Below, piece after piece: positions 1 to 6,643 of a stretch of 12,218 bases of DNA (its first letter is position 1; each line of letters begins with the position of its first letter). The DNA is from JBCCFK01 sp965262315 (GTDB lineage: Bacteria; Actinomycetota; Acidimicrobiia; Acidimicrobiales; UBA8592). The translations under genes were made by a program, and so were the position numbers. The stretch spans positions 1-12,218 of the forward strand of contig CBDHFJ010000162.1 in the NCBI GenBank assembly GCA_965262315.1, written 5' to 3'. The notes beneath the pieces are model-generated. The model was given only the letters and a program-made list of their open reading frames with translations, was not told the origin of the DNA and searched no databases.

Positions 1-726
1 GTCCAACGCGACGGTCACGAAGAAGACATCGAGGGCACCGGACAGGAAGAACGCCCCGATCGCAAGGCCCAGCATCAGGCGGCTCGCCGAGCTCGCCCGC
101 AAGGCCCTGGCGGCGGTGCCGAGCCTGCGTGACTCGGACGCGGTCGCGAGAGGGCGGAGCCGTGCTGCATCGATCCGCAACGCGGCGAGCGCAGCGAGCG
201 CCACGCAGCCCAAGCCGGCCCCGAGCCACATCGTCGTCGCCGGGCCGGCCCAGAGGAGCACAAGACCGGCCAGCAGTGGGCCGGCGAAGATCGCCGTGTT
301 CACGACCACCTCGAGTCCGACGACGGCCCGGATCAGTGCCGCGGCACTGTCGGTCATCGCCGGGAGCATCGCCGCGAGCACCGGGCGCGGCGCCGTGGTG
401 CATGCGGTGGCGACGGCCGCCGCACCGTAGACGGCAAGGCGGGACCCATCGCTGCCGATCGCGATGGCCGCAGCCGCGGTGGCCAGCGCGAACCCGGCAT
501 ACCCGACGCCCAGCACCACATCGCGTCGTACCCGGTCGGCCAGCGCACCGAACAGTGGCGCAGCGAGGGCCCCGGGAACCAGGAGCGCGGCGCCGACGAT
601 CCCGGTCTCATCCGCGCCACCGCGCTCGAACGCGACGACGGTGATGACGAGCCACGTCCCGTAGAGCGACAGGGTGAACGCGAGGTAGCCGCCCAGCGCC
701 AGCATCAACCGTCGATCTCTGACCAC
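1..726 (-). CDS. MFS transporter, N-terminal part (truncated by window edge)
   Basis: This is a membrane permease of the major facilitator superfamily; the substrate cannot be told. The 242 visible codons give at least six hydrophobic segments (about residues 8-30, 43-60, 70-90, 96-115, 135-160, 163-185). The classic MFS motif A loop, GALADRVRRD, lies between TM2 and TM3 at about residues 59-68. After TM6 comes a basic, Ala/Arg-rich central loop, and then a segment (SRLMLGLAIGAFFLSGALD) that starts the second half. The C-terminal half is off the window. I chose the GTG at 726, giving MVRDRRLMLALGG, because MFS N-termini often begin with a basic RDRR-type stretch and a GGGG Shine-Dalgarno-like tract lies 5 nt upstream. 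GTG 732 and ATG 705 are alternatives. It lies 117 bp after rpsA on the same strand, behind a strong hairpin, so it is probably its own transcription unit. Family call sure, specificity unknown. Confidence 0.85.
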   Translation of the reverse strand, partial: MVRDRRLMLALGGYLAFTLSLYGTWLVITVVAFERGGADETGIVGAALLVPGALAAPLFGALADRVRRDVVLGVGYAGFALATAAAAIAIGSDGSRLAVYGAAAVATACTTAPRPVLAAMLPAMTDSAAALIRAVVGLEVVVNTAIFAGPLLAGLVLLWAGPATTMWLGAGLGCVALAALAALRIDAARLRPLATASESRRLGTAARALRASSASRLMLGLAIGAFFLSGALDVFFVTVALD

Positions 727-796
727 ACACACCCCAGACACCGACCGGCGACCAGTTCGGCGCAGGGACGCTACTGGACATCGAGCCCGGACGCGA

Positions 797-824
797 CGAA
801 GCCCCCGCCGGAGCGGGGGCTTCG
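797..824 (-). terminator. Strong hairpin terminator after rpsA
   Basis: A perfect 11-bp stem (CGAAGCCCCCG pairing with CGGGGGCTTCG) encloses a 6-nt loop. It starts 20 nt after the rpsA stop and lies before the MFS gene. No T-tract follows on the minus strand, which is common for terminators of high-GC actinobacteria. Position and stem strength support a terminator for the highly expressed rpsA; the lack of a U-tract leaves room for another role, such as mRNA 3'-end protection. Confidence 0.75.
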
Positions 825-843
825 GTCTCGGAGCTGGAGATGC

Positions 844-2196
844 CTACTCGCCCGGGGGCGCTTCGGTGGGAGCCGGGAGCGGCTCGCTGGCCGCCTCGCC
901 GCCCTCTTCGTAGTAGGCCGCCCAGGCCTGCTCGGCCTGCGCCGCGGCCTCGGGGTCGTACTCGACCTCTTCCTCGTCGCCGGCCGCGCCGATGTAGTTG
1001 CCCTCGTCGTCGTAGTTCTGCTCGCCGAAGTGCTCCTGGTACTCGGCGGCGACCACGCCACCCTCGGCGGCCTGCTTGATCGACAGGCTGATCCGACGGC
1101 GCTGGAGGTCGATGTCGATGATCTTCACCCACAGCTCTTCGCCTGGGGTGACGACCTGCTCGGGCAGCTCGACGTGGTGGGCCGACATCTCCGAGATGTG
1201 GACCAGGCCCTCGATGCTCTCGCCCACCTGGACGAAGGCACCGAACGGCACGAGCTTGGTGACCCGGCCGTAGACCAGCTCGCCGACCCGGTGACCGGAG
1301 GCGAACTCCTGCCACGGATCCTGCTGGGTGGCCTTCAGCGACAGGCTGATGCGCTCGCGGTCGAGGTCGACCTCGAGAACCTCGACGTCGATCTCGTCGC
1401 CGACGGTGACGACCGAGGACGGGTGATCGACGTGCTTCCACGACAGCTCGGACACGTGGACGAGACCGTCCATGCCGCCGAGGTCGACGAAGGCGCCGAA
1501 GTTGACGACCGACGACACGGTGCCGCGGCGACGCTCGCCAGGCTTGAGGTTGTCGAGGAACTCCTCGCGCTGTTCCTTCTGGGTCTCCTCGAGCCAGGCA
1601 CGGCGGGAGAGGACGACGTTGTTGCGGTTCTTGTCGAGCTCGATGATCTTGGCTTCGAGCTCACGGCCGACGTAGGGCTGCAGGTCGCGGACACGACGCA
1701 GCTCGACCAGCGATGCGGGGAGGAAGCCCCGCAGGCCGATGTCGACGATGAGGCCGCCCTTGACGACCTCGATGACCATGCCCTTGACGACGCCTTCGGC
1801 TTCCTTGACCTCTTCGATCTTGCCCCACGCGCGCTCGTACTGCGCACGCTTCTTGGACAGGATCAGGCGGCCTTCCTTGTCTTCCTTCTGGATGACGAGG
1901 GCCTCGACGCCCTCACCCAGGGAGACGACCTCGTTGGGGTCGATGTCGTTGCGGATCGAGAGTTCGCGACTGGGGATGACGCCCTCGGACTTGTAGCCGA
2001 TGTCCAGGAGGACTTCGTCGCGGTCGACCTTGACCACCGTGCCGTTGACGAGCTGGCCGTCCTCGACGGAGACCATCGTGGCGGCATAGGCATCGTCCAT
2101 GCTCTGACCTTCGAGGTCGTCGAGCACGATCTGGCGTAGCTCGTAGCCATCCAGTACGTCGATGTCGGTGGTGGGGTCGGTAGTGGTGTCGGACAC
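844..2196 (-). CDS. rpsA: 30S ribosomal protein S1
   Basis: S1 binds mRNA on the small ribosomal subunit and helps initiation on structured or weak-SD messages. The 450-residue product has four S1 (OB-fold) repeats at about residues 47-117, 134-199, 219-288 and 304-374. The last two carry the typical cores NFGAFVDLGGMDGLVHVSEL and PFGAFVQVGESIEGLVHISE. Four repeats plus an acidic, Glu/Ala/Tyr-rich tail (375-450, with NYDDEGNYI) is the actinobacterial form; E. coli S1 has six repeats. I start at GTG 2196 (MSDTTTDP), not at the in-frame ATG 2265, because AAAGAAG (2202-2208) sits 5 nt before the GTG, and the extra 23 residues are Arg/Pro-rich and unlike S1. The gene has its own upstream leader of about 145 nt and ends before the 797-824 hairpin. 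In mycobacteria polA lies directly upstream; here about 7 kb of other genes intervene. Very secure call. Confidence 0.97.
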   Translation of the reverse strand: MSDTTTDPTTDIDVLDGYELRQIVLDDLEGQSMDDAYAATMVSVEDGQLVNGTVVKVDRDEVLLDIGYKSEGVIPSRELSIRNDIDPNEVVSLGEGVEALVIQKEDKEGRLILSKKRAQYERAWGKIEEVKEAEGVVKGMVIEVVKGGLIVDIGLRGFLPASLVELRRVRDLQPYVGRELEAKIIELDKNRNNVVLSRRAWLEETQKEQREEFLDNLKPGERRRGTVSSVVNFGAFVDLGGMDGLVHVSELSWKHVDHPSSVVTVGDEIDVEVLEVDLDRERISLSLKATQQDPWQEFASGHRVGELVYGRVTKLVPFGAFVQVGESIEGLVHISEMSAHHVELPEQVVTPGEELWVKIIDIDLQRRRISLSIKQAAEGGVVAAEYQEHFGEQNYDDEGNYIGAAGDEEEVEYDPEAAAQAEQAWAAYYEEGGEAASEPLPAPTEAPPGE

Positions 2197-2201
2197 GGGA
2201 A

Positions 2202-2208
2202 CTTCTTT
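2202..2208 (-). promoter_or_regulatory. Shine-Dalgarno deciding the rpsA start
   Basis: AAAGAAG on the minus strand lies 5 nt before GTG 2196. It favours this GTG over the in-frame ATG at 2265, which has only a GGGGG run one base upstream of it. Confidence 0.6.
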
Positions 2209-2341
2209 GCTCGCGGACAGAAATCGGGCCGCTCGGGTCCGGTGTGGGCCGGGCGGCGTTGACATGCCCCCGGTGCCGGCGGGAGCCGGATGCGGGGTCT
2301 TCCCCGTGGCTGCGCGCGCAGACCTCCGGAGAAGCTCTCTC

Positions 2342-2347
2342 AGGGTA
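2342..2347 (-). promoter_or_regulatory. Candidate -10 element of rpsA promoter
   Basis: TACCCT fits TANNNT and lies about 145 nt before the rpsA start, just after the GMC gene ends. No good -35 is seen at 16-18 nt (the best is TGTCGC at 18 nt). A start here would give a leader of about 140 nt containing a small hairpin, CGGGG-TCTT-CCCCG as read on the plus strand (2293-2306). The 189-bp gap 2197-2385 holds nothing else I recognise. Confidence 0.25.
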
Positions 2348-2370
2348 CTTGCGGCCGCACGGAAAGCGAC

Positions 2371-2385
2371 ACCGCGCGCTGCGGT
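2371..2385 (-). terminator. Possible weak terminator of the GMC oxidoreductase gene
   Basis: A 5-bp stem (ACCGC/GCGGT, 5-nt loop) abuts the GMC stop codon and is followed on the minus strand by GTCGCTTTCC. The stem is short, so termination is uncertain and some read-through into rpsA is possible. Confidence 0.25.
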
Positions 2386-3861
2386 TCAGATCGGCCCGGC
2401 CGCCATCTTGGCGGCGACCCGTTCGGCCACCATCACGCACCCCAGGTAGGTGTTCCCCGACGGGATGGTCGGCATCACCGACGCATCGGCGACACGAACC
2501 CCCTCGACGCCTCGCACGCGGCAGTCCGCGTCCAGCACCGGACCCATGGGGCATGTCCCCACCATGTGCCCGTAGGACAGGTAGTGCCGGTCGAGCGCGG
2601 TCGCGACCGCGTCGGCCGACGCCAGGTCGAGCGGCTGCTCCTGTTCTGCACCGAGGGAGCGAAAGGCGTCGGTGCTCTCCCACGCCACGAGCCGGTCGAA
2701 GGCGTGCCGGAACCGGGCGTCGGCGTCGTCGGGCAGCGGCGGCAGCGTGACCTGCGGTCCTGCACCCGGCTCGCCGAGCCGGACCGTGCCCAGCCCCGAG
2801 GAGCGGAGCAGGAAGACCGACAACAGGAACCGCGGTCGCTCGCCGACCGGGGTCCCGTTGATCGGGAACGCGTGGTAGTCCACGTGGCGGCCATCCGATG
2901 CGCCGACGTACAGCGCCTGGGCCGGTCCGCCGTCGCCGCCGTGGGGCGGGTCGTACAGGTACGGGATCGCGGGTCCCAGGTGGTCGCTCATCGTCGAGCC
3001 GACCGGGAGGTCCGCCACGAGCGCCACCCCGTGATCGGCCAGATGCTCCCCGGGGCCGACCCCCGACCGCATCAGGAGTTCGGGCGTGAAGAGCGCGCCG
3101 GCGGTGAGGACGACCTCGTCGGCAGCGAGGTGTTCGCCATCCACCAGCCGCACCCCCGTGGCTCGTGTCCCCTCGAAGTGGAGGACATCGACCTCCACGC
3201 CGGTCCGTACTTCGAGGTTCTCGCGGGCCCGGACGTCCGGCGTCAGATAGGCCATGCTCGTCGACACCCGCCGTCGGTCCTCGTCGACCGTGGCCGGGAA
3301 CACCCCGATGCCCGGGAGTTGGGAGGCGTCGTTGATGTCGGTGACGACGGGTTCGCCCAATGCGGTCATCCCATCGATGAACGCGGCCTGCGCTCGTGAG
3401 TGGTCCTCACGGCGCCAGCGACGGACGGGCAGTGGGCCGGCGTCGCCGTGCAGCGGCGTGCCACCGAAGTCGTGGTCGGTCTCGGCTGCGATGAAGGTGC
3501 CCTTCACGTCGTCCCAGCCCCAACCGTCGAGGCCCATCGCTGCCCACTGGTCGTAGTCCTCGGGGAGGCCGCGCAGGGTTGCCATGCCATTGGCGGCCGA
3601 GGTGCCCCCCAGCACCCGCCCCTGGAAGATCGCGATGTCAGCGGGCTGGCCCGTCATGACCGTGAACGCAGCCGGCGCGAGCCCTGTCCAGGCCTCCGGC
3701 GTGCGCGCCGGTGACAACAACAGCTCCCCGTAGGTGTCGTCGTCCTCGCCCGCTTCGAGGACGGTGACCCGCATCGCCGGATGCTCCGTCAACCGGGCCG
3801 CGAGCACGCACCCGGCCGTCCCTCCCCCGACGATCACGATGTGACGTTGCTCCGCGGCCAT
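2386..3861 (-). CDS. GMC-family FAD-dependent alcohol oxidoreductase
   Basis: This is a flavoenzyme of the glucose-methanol-choline family, which oxidises an alcohol to an aldehyde or ketone with FAD. The Rossmann FAD motif VGGGTAGCVLAARL is at residues 11-24, with LEAG at 35-38 binding the ADP ribose. GMC signature 1 is RVLGGTSAANGM (82-93) and signature 2 is GALFTPELLMRSGVGP. The active-site pair is His432 in GHMVGTCPMG and Asn470 in PTIPSGN, matching the His/Asn pair of choline oxidase and choline dehydrogenase. At 491 residues it is shorter than the usual 530-560: the His-to-Asn spacing is 38 residues against 44 in choline oxidase, and the substrate domain looks trimmed. It has no signal peptide, so it is cytoplasmic. 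The ATG has a strong GGAGG 7 nt upstream. It is divergent from a TetR gene with a shared operator-like repeat, so it is probably TetR-controlled. Substrate cannot be read from sequence. Confidence 0.93.
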   Translation of the reverse strand: MAAEQRHIVIVGGGTAGCVLAARLTEHPAMRVTVLEAGEDDDTYGELLLSPARTPEAWTGLAPAAFTVMTGQPADIAIFQGRVLGGTSAANGMATLRGLPEDYDQWAAMGLDGWGWDDVKGTFIAAETDHDFGGTPLHGDAGPLPVRRWRREDHSRAQAAFIDGMTALGEPVVTDINDASQLPGIGVFPATVDEDRRRVSTSMAYLTPDVRARENLEVRTGVEVDVLHFEGTRATGVRLVDGEHLAADEVVLTAGALFTPELLMRSGVGPGEHLADHGVALVADLPVGSTMSDHLGPAIPYLYDPPHGGDGGPAQALYVGASDGRHVDYHAFPINGTPVGERPRFLLSVFLLRSSGLGTVRLGEPGAGPQVTLPPLPDDADARFRHAFDRLVAWESTDAFRSLGAEQEQPLDLASADAVATALDRHYLSYGHMVGTCPMGPVLDADCRVRGVEGVRVADASVMPTIPSGNTYLGCVMVAERVAAKMAAGPI

Positions 3862-3892
3862 TGCAGTGCCTCCTCGAGTACCTGTTGCCGGT

Positions 3893-3910
3893 TTAGGTTA
3901 GTTGACCTAA
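3893..3910. promoter_or_regulatory. Putative TetR operator (inverted repeat)
   Basis: TTAGGT and ACCTAA form a perfect 6-bp-arm inverted repeat with a 6-nt spacer (18 bp in all), in the 92-bp gap between the divergent GMC and TetR genes. It is the only A/T-rich patch nearby and covers the -10 and part of the spacer of the GMC promoter. Size and position are typical of TetR-family operators. Confidence 0.6.
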
Positions 3911-3925
3911 TCTGCACGGTGTCAA
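3895..3925 (-). promoter_or_regulatory. Promoter of the GMC oxidoreductase gene
   Basis: On the minus strand a perfect -35 TTGACA (3925-3920) is followed after 19 nt by TAACCT (3900-3895), a TANNNT -10. The spacer is 1-2 nt longer than ideal. The predicted start would be near 3888, about 27 nt before the ATG and upstream of the GGAGG. The operator-like repeat overlaps it, so binding there should repress transcription. Confidence 0.5.
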
Positions 3926-3953
3926 TGGCCATGCCGAAGCCGAAGGGACGAGG

Positions 3954-4595
3954 ATGAGCGGGAAGCCGTCGACCGCCGACCGGATCCTGGAGTCCGCGCG
4001 TCGTCTCTTCAACGAGCGCGGCTATGCCGCGACGACCCAGGCCGCCATCGCTGCCGACGCCGGGATCGCACAGGGCAATCTCACGTACCACTTCCCCGCC
4101 AAGCGCGACATCGCGGATCGGCTCCTGGCGAATGCCCAGGAACGCATGCGGACCCGGGATGCCGGTGTGGCACCCGGCGCCGTCGCCGACGACTACGTCC
4201 GACACGTCCTGTTCTCGATGCGCGTGGTCTGGGATCACCGCTTCCTGCTCCGCGATCGAGCACAGATCCGGCCCGACGTCACCACCGCGTCGCCGGAGAT
4301 GCTCGACGACCTCCACCGGCTGGAGGCGCTGCTCGACCGCTTTCATGACGAGGGCCTGCTCCGGGCGGCGGCTGCCGCCGACCGCCGGATGATCGCTCGC
4401 TCGCTCTGGGTGCTCAGCCGGTACTGGTTGGACCATCTCGAAGAGGTCGAGGGGATCACCGCTCCCGGCTGGTCCGACCAGCTCCGAGGCCTGGAGCAGC
4501 ATCTCGCCATCCTGCAGCCGTGCCTGACCGCGCCGGGCCGACGTCGCCTTCAACAATCCCTGGCGCAGGCGACAGAACTCGGCGTCGCCTCCTGA
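3954..4595 (+). CDS. TetR/AcrR-family transcriptional regulator
   Basis: This is a 213-residue DNA-binding repressor-type protein. The N-terminal three-helix domain spans about residues 6-60. It starts ADRILESARRLFNERGYAATT, followed by the helix-turn-helix AAIAADAGIAQGNLTYHF and the AKRDIADRLL edge typical of TetR. The C-terminal ligand and dimer domain (65-213) has the WDHRFLLRDR-type motif found in one group of TetR proteins; its ligand cannot be told. ATG 3954 has AAGGGA 6 nt upstream. It is divergent from the GMC gene, with a perfect inverted repeat between them, and is followed after 43 nt by the LLM oxidoreductase on the same strand. It therefore most likely controls itself, the LLM gene and the GMC gene, responding to a substrate of that pathway. 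Family call secure, targets inferred. Confidence 0.93.
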   Translation: MSGKPSTADRILESARRLFNERGYAATTQAAIAADAGIAQGNLTYHFPAKRDIADRLLANAQERMRTRDAGVAPGAVADDYVRHVLFSMRVVWDHRFLLRDRAQIRPDVTTASPEMLDDLHRLEALLDRFHDEGLLRAAAAADRRMIARSLWVLSRYWLDHLEEVEGITAPGWSDQLRGLEQHLAILQPCLTAPGRRRLQQSLAQATELGVAS

Positions 4596-4638
4596 ATCAG
4601 CATCCGTCCCAACCCGCTACGACGAGGAGATCGTCATC

Positions 4639-5643
4639 ATGGACATCGGACTCCTGTTCTTCCCCAACCCACACAACAGTGGCGGCATCGCTCGCGCCAT
4701 CGAAGAGCAGGGCTTCCGCAGCCTGGTCTTCGCCGACACCCAGAACCTGGCGCCCGAGGTGTGGACGCAGCTGATGCTCGCAGCCACGGAGACCGAACGG
4801 ATCGAGCTCGGCCCCGGAGTGACCAACACGGTGAGCCGCGACCCTGCGGTCACCGCGTCGGCCGCACTCGCGGTCCAGGCAGCCAGTAACGGCCGGCTCG
4901 TCCTGGGCATCGGGCGCGGCGACTCGTCGATGGCCAAGATCGGCCGCAAGCCCGCGTCGCCCACCGTCTTCGAGGAGTACCTGCGGCAGCTACGGGCCTA
5001 CCTGGCGGGCGAGACCGTCGACCGGGACGGCACTCCCAGCCGCATCGAGTGGCTCGACGCGGTGGACATCCCCCGAGTGCCGATCGAAGTGTCGGCCACC
5101 GGCCCGAAGGTGATCCGCATCGCGGCCGAGCACGCTGACCGCATCTGCTTCGCGGTCGGCGCCGATCTCGATCGCCTCGCCGACTGCATGGCCCAGGCCC
5201 GAGCAGGTGCCGAGGCAGCGGGTCGCGACCCGGGCGAGCTGAAGCTCGGCGCCTACATCAACTGCGTCATCAACGACGACCCCGCCGTCGCCCGCGAGGC
5301 GGCTCGGGGTGGCGTTGCCAGCTTCACGCACTTCTCGGGCTTCCCCGGCATGGACATCGACGCCCTCCCCGACCATGTACAGGACGCCGCTCGGGTCATG
5401 CGGACCGACTACGACATGCAGTTCCACGGATCCGGCGAGGGCGGCCACGCCCAGGCCCTCGAGGACGACTTCATCCACCGCTTCGGCATCGCCGGGCCGG
5501 CCGACGAGGCAGCCGAACGCCTGGGCGCCGTCCGCGACCTCGGCATCGAGTACGTCCGAATCATCCCGGCGTCCCGGAACGCGCCGTCGGATGTCGTGTG
5601 GGCGTCGCTCAAGGCGCTGAGCGAGCTGGTTCCCCGGTTCTGA
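4639..5643 (+). CDS. LLM class flavin-dependent oxidoreductase (F420- or FMN-dependent)
   Basis: This is a 334-residue TIM-barrel enzyme of the bacterial luciferase-like family. Family features: MDIGLLFFPN at the first strand, GFRSLVFADT (25-34), IELGPGVTNTVSRDPAVTASA (55-75), and SNGRLVLGIGRGDSS (83-97). The last two resemble the Mer-like F420-dependent group (methylene-tetrahydromethanopterin reductase relatives) that is abundant in actinobacteria. Later comes PIEVSATGPKVIRIAAEHADRI, the strand 5 cofactor region. Whether it uses F420 or FMN, and on what substrate, is inference. GAGGAGA lies 8 nt before the ATG. It sits 43 nt after the TetR gene and is probably cotranscribed with it. With the divergent GMC oxidoreductase this suggests a small catabolic or detoxification pathway. 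The gene ends 7 bp from the stop of the convergent methyltransferase. Confidence 0.93.
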   Translation: MDIGLLFFPNPHNSGGIARAIEEQGFRSLVFADTQNLAPEVWTQLMLAATETERIELGPGVTNTVSRDPAVTASAALAVQAASNGRLVLGIGRGDSSMAKIGRKPASPTVFEEYLRQLRAYLAGETVDRDGTPSRIEWLDAVDIPRVPIEVSATGPKVIRIAAEHADRICFAVGADLDRLADCMAQARAGAEAAGRDPGELKLGAYINCVINDDPAVAREAARGGVASFTHFSGFPGMDIDALPDHVQDAARVMRTDYDMQFHGSGEGGHAQALEDDFIHRFGIAGPADEAAERLGAVRDLGIEYVRIIPASRNAPSDVVWASLKALSELVPRF

Positions 5644-5650
5644 CCCGCCG

Positions 5651-6385
5651 CTACCGGTGTGCCACGAGCAGGAACTCGTGGCTCTCGATCGTGGGCGGTG
5701 TCGGGGCATACGCTCCCGGCGTGACCGACCACACGTGATCGACGGTGAGCCCAGCCGCACCAGCGAGCAACCGGAGCTCACGTGGGGTGAAGCAGCTGGT
5801 CCAGAGATCAGCGGGGATGGCCACGCCCTCGGCGTCCATGAGCTCGGTGTGCTCGTGGTTGACGCCGTGATCGGCGTCGAAGGAGTCGGTGTCCTCCAGA
5901 TAGCGCACCTGGAAGTAGGCCGAGAACGCACTGACCACCACGCGGCCGCCCGGCACGACCGATCGGGCCAGACCGGCGAGCACCTCCCCATCGGGGTCGA
6001 GCGCCGGCACGGGACCGCCCGGCATCCCGGCCAGGCCGAAGCCGCCCTGGCACAGCGAGATGGCGGCGTCGAACTCACCGTCGAAGCCAAGGGCCCGGGC
6101 ATCGCCGCGTGCGAACGTCGCGCCCTCGGGGGCGTTCGCCCGCGCCAGGTCGACGAAGGACTGCGAGATGTCGACGCCGTGGACGGCCACGCCGCGGCTC
6201 GCCAACTCGTGCGCGTGGCGGCCGGGTCCACAGCCGACGTCCAGCACGCGCATGCCGGGTTCCAGCGCGAGCGTCTCGATCAGGAAGTCGACCTCTTGTG
6301 CCGTCCCCTTCGTGAAGGAGTAGCGCAGATACGCCTCGCCCATGTGATCGGCCATGGGTTCGAACCAGTGGTCCGGGTCCGTCAT
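5651..6385 (-). CDS. Class I SAM-dependent methyltransferase
   Basis: This 244-residue soluble enzyme transfers a methyl group from S-adenosylmethionine; the acceptor is unknown. Motif I MRVLDVGCGPGRHAHEL is at residues 45-61, the acidic ribose-binding residue is in VHGVDIS (68-74), GDAR is at 94-97 and FDAAISLCQGGFGL is at 105-118. The rest is the usual Rossmann core (VVPGGRVVVSAFS) and a C-terminal strand ending HEFLLVAHR. I start at ATG 6385 (MTDPDHW), where homology-like sequence begins. The frame stays open to 6565, but that part is Arg/Thr-rich and unlike the family. No Shine-Dalgarno is present; instead TACGCT lies 7 nt upstream, suggesting a leaderless message. It is convergent with the LLM gene and divergent from the secreted Fn3 gene, so it is probably monocistronic. 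Confidence 0.9.
   Translation of the reverse strand: MTDPDHWFEPMADHMGEAYLRYSFTKGTAQEVDFLIETLALEPGMRVLDVGCGPGRHAHELASRGVAVHGVDISQSFVDLARANAPEGATFARGDARALGFDGEFDAAISLCQGGFGLAGMPGGPVPALDPDGEVLAGLARSVVPGGRVVVSAFSAYFQVRYLEDTDSFDADHGVNHEHTELMDAEGVAIPADLWTSCFTPRELRLLAGAAGLTVDHVWSVTPGAYAPTPPTIESHEFLLVAHR
5661..5682 (+). terminator. Perfect hairpin after the LLM gene, inside the methyltransferase 3' end
   Basis: GCCACGAG and CTCGTGGC form a perfect 8-bp stem with a 6-nt loop (CAGGAA), starting 18 nt after the LLM stop codon. It also encodes the last residues of the convergent methyltransferase. No T-tract follows. It could end the TetR-LLM transcript. Confidence 0.45.
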
Positions 6386-6392
6386 GGGCGGC

Positions 6393-6398
6393 AGCGTA
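6393..6398 (-). promoter_or_regulatory. Candidate -10 of a leaderless methyltransferase transcript
   Basis: TACGCT (TANNNT) ends 7 nt before ATG 6385, which has no ribosome binding site. Transcription from this element would begin at or next to the A of the ATG. The -35 is not recognisable. Confidence 0.35.
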
Positions 6399-6531
6399 GC
6401 CACCACTTCCCCGCCACCCCGGCGCGCGTGCCCGACTCGATCCGCGGTGAGGCCCACCTCATCGAGGCTCCTCCTGAGGCCCGCGACGAGGTGCTCCAGC
6501 CCTTCCACGCCTGCGCGACGGTCGGTGGCAC

Positions 6532-6550
6532 GGGTCGTTCGACCCATGGG
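6532..6550. promoter_or_regulatory. Overlapping palindromes upstream of the secreted Fn3 gene
   Basis: GGGTCG-TT-CGACCC (6532-6545) is a perfect inverted repeat, and its right end overlaps CCCATGGG (6543-6550), a perfect 8-bp palindrome. They lie about 95-110 bp before ATG 6644, in the 258-bp gap between divergent genes. This fits a regulator binding site, but no regulator is identified. The rest of the gap (6386-6643) shows no clear -35/-10 pair for the plus strand and no other gene. Confidence 0.35.
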
Positions 6551-6643
6551 TGGGACCAGGTGCAATCGCGAGCGGAGCTCACCGTTGTGTGTGGTGGGAG
6601 GCGAGACGTGACCGACACCACCATCTCAGGAGAAGACCACCAC

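Noticed and set aside
844..1441. Arg/Gly-rich minus-strand frame (608-1441) overlapping rpsA
   Set aside because: It is an out-of-frame shadow of S1 codons; no domain, no ribosome binding site.
1030..2139. A 369-codon plus-strand open frame
   Set aside because: It is antisense to rpsA; the product is an Asp/Leu/Val-rich mirror of S1 codons with no family resemblance.
2197..2265. In-frame N-terminal extension of S1 from ATG 2265
   Set aside because: It has no properly spaced SD and an Arg/Pro-rich sequence; GTG 2196 has AAAGAAG at 5 nt.
2290..3399. A 369-codon plus-strand open frame
   Set aside because: It is antisense to the GMC gene, is composition-driven, and runs across the rpsA leader.
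6386..6565. N-terminal extension of the methyltransferase to 6565
   Set aside because: The extension is not methyltransferase-like, and ATG 6385 has a promoter-like -10 at leaderless distance.
5657..6643. Upstream extension of the secreted Fn3 frame through the methyltransferase gene
   Set aside because: The signal peptide at 6644 marks the true start; the upstream part is antisense to a clear methyltransferase.
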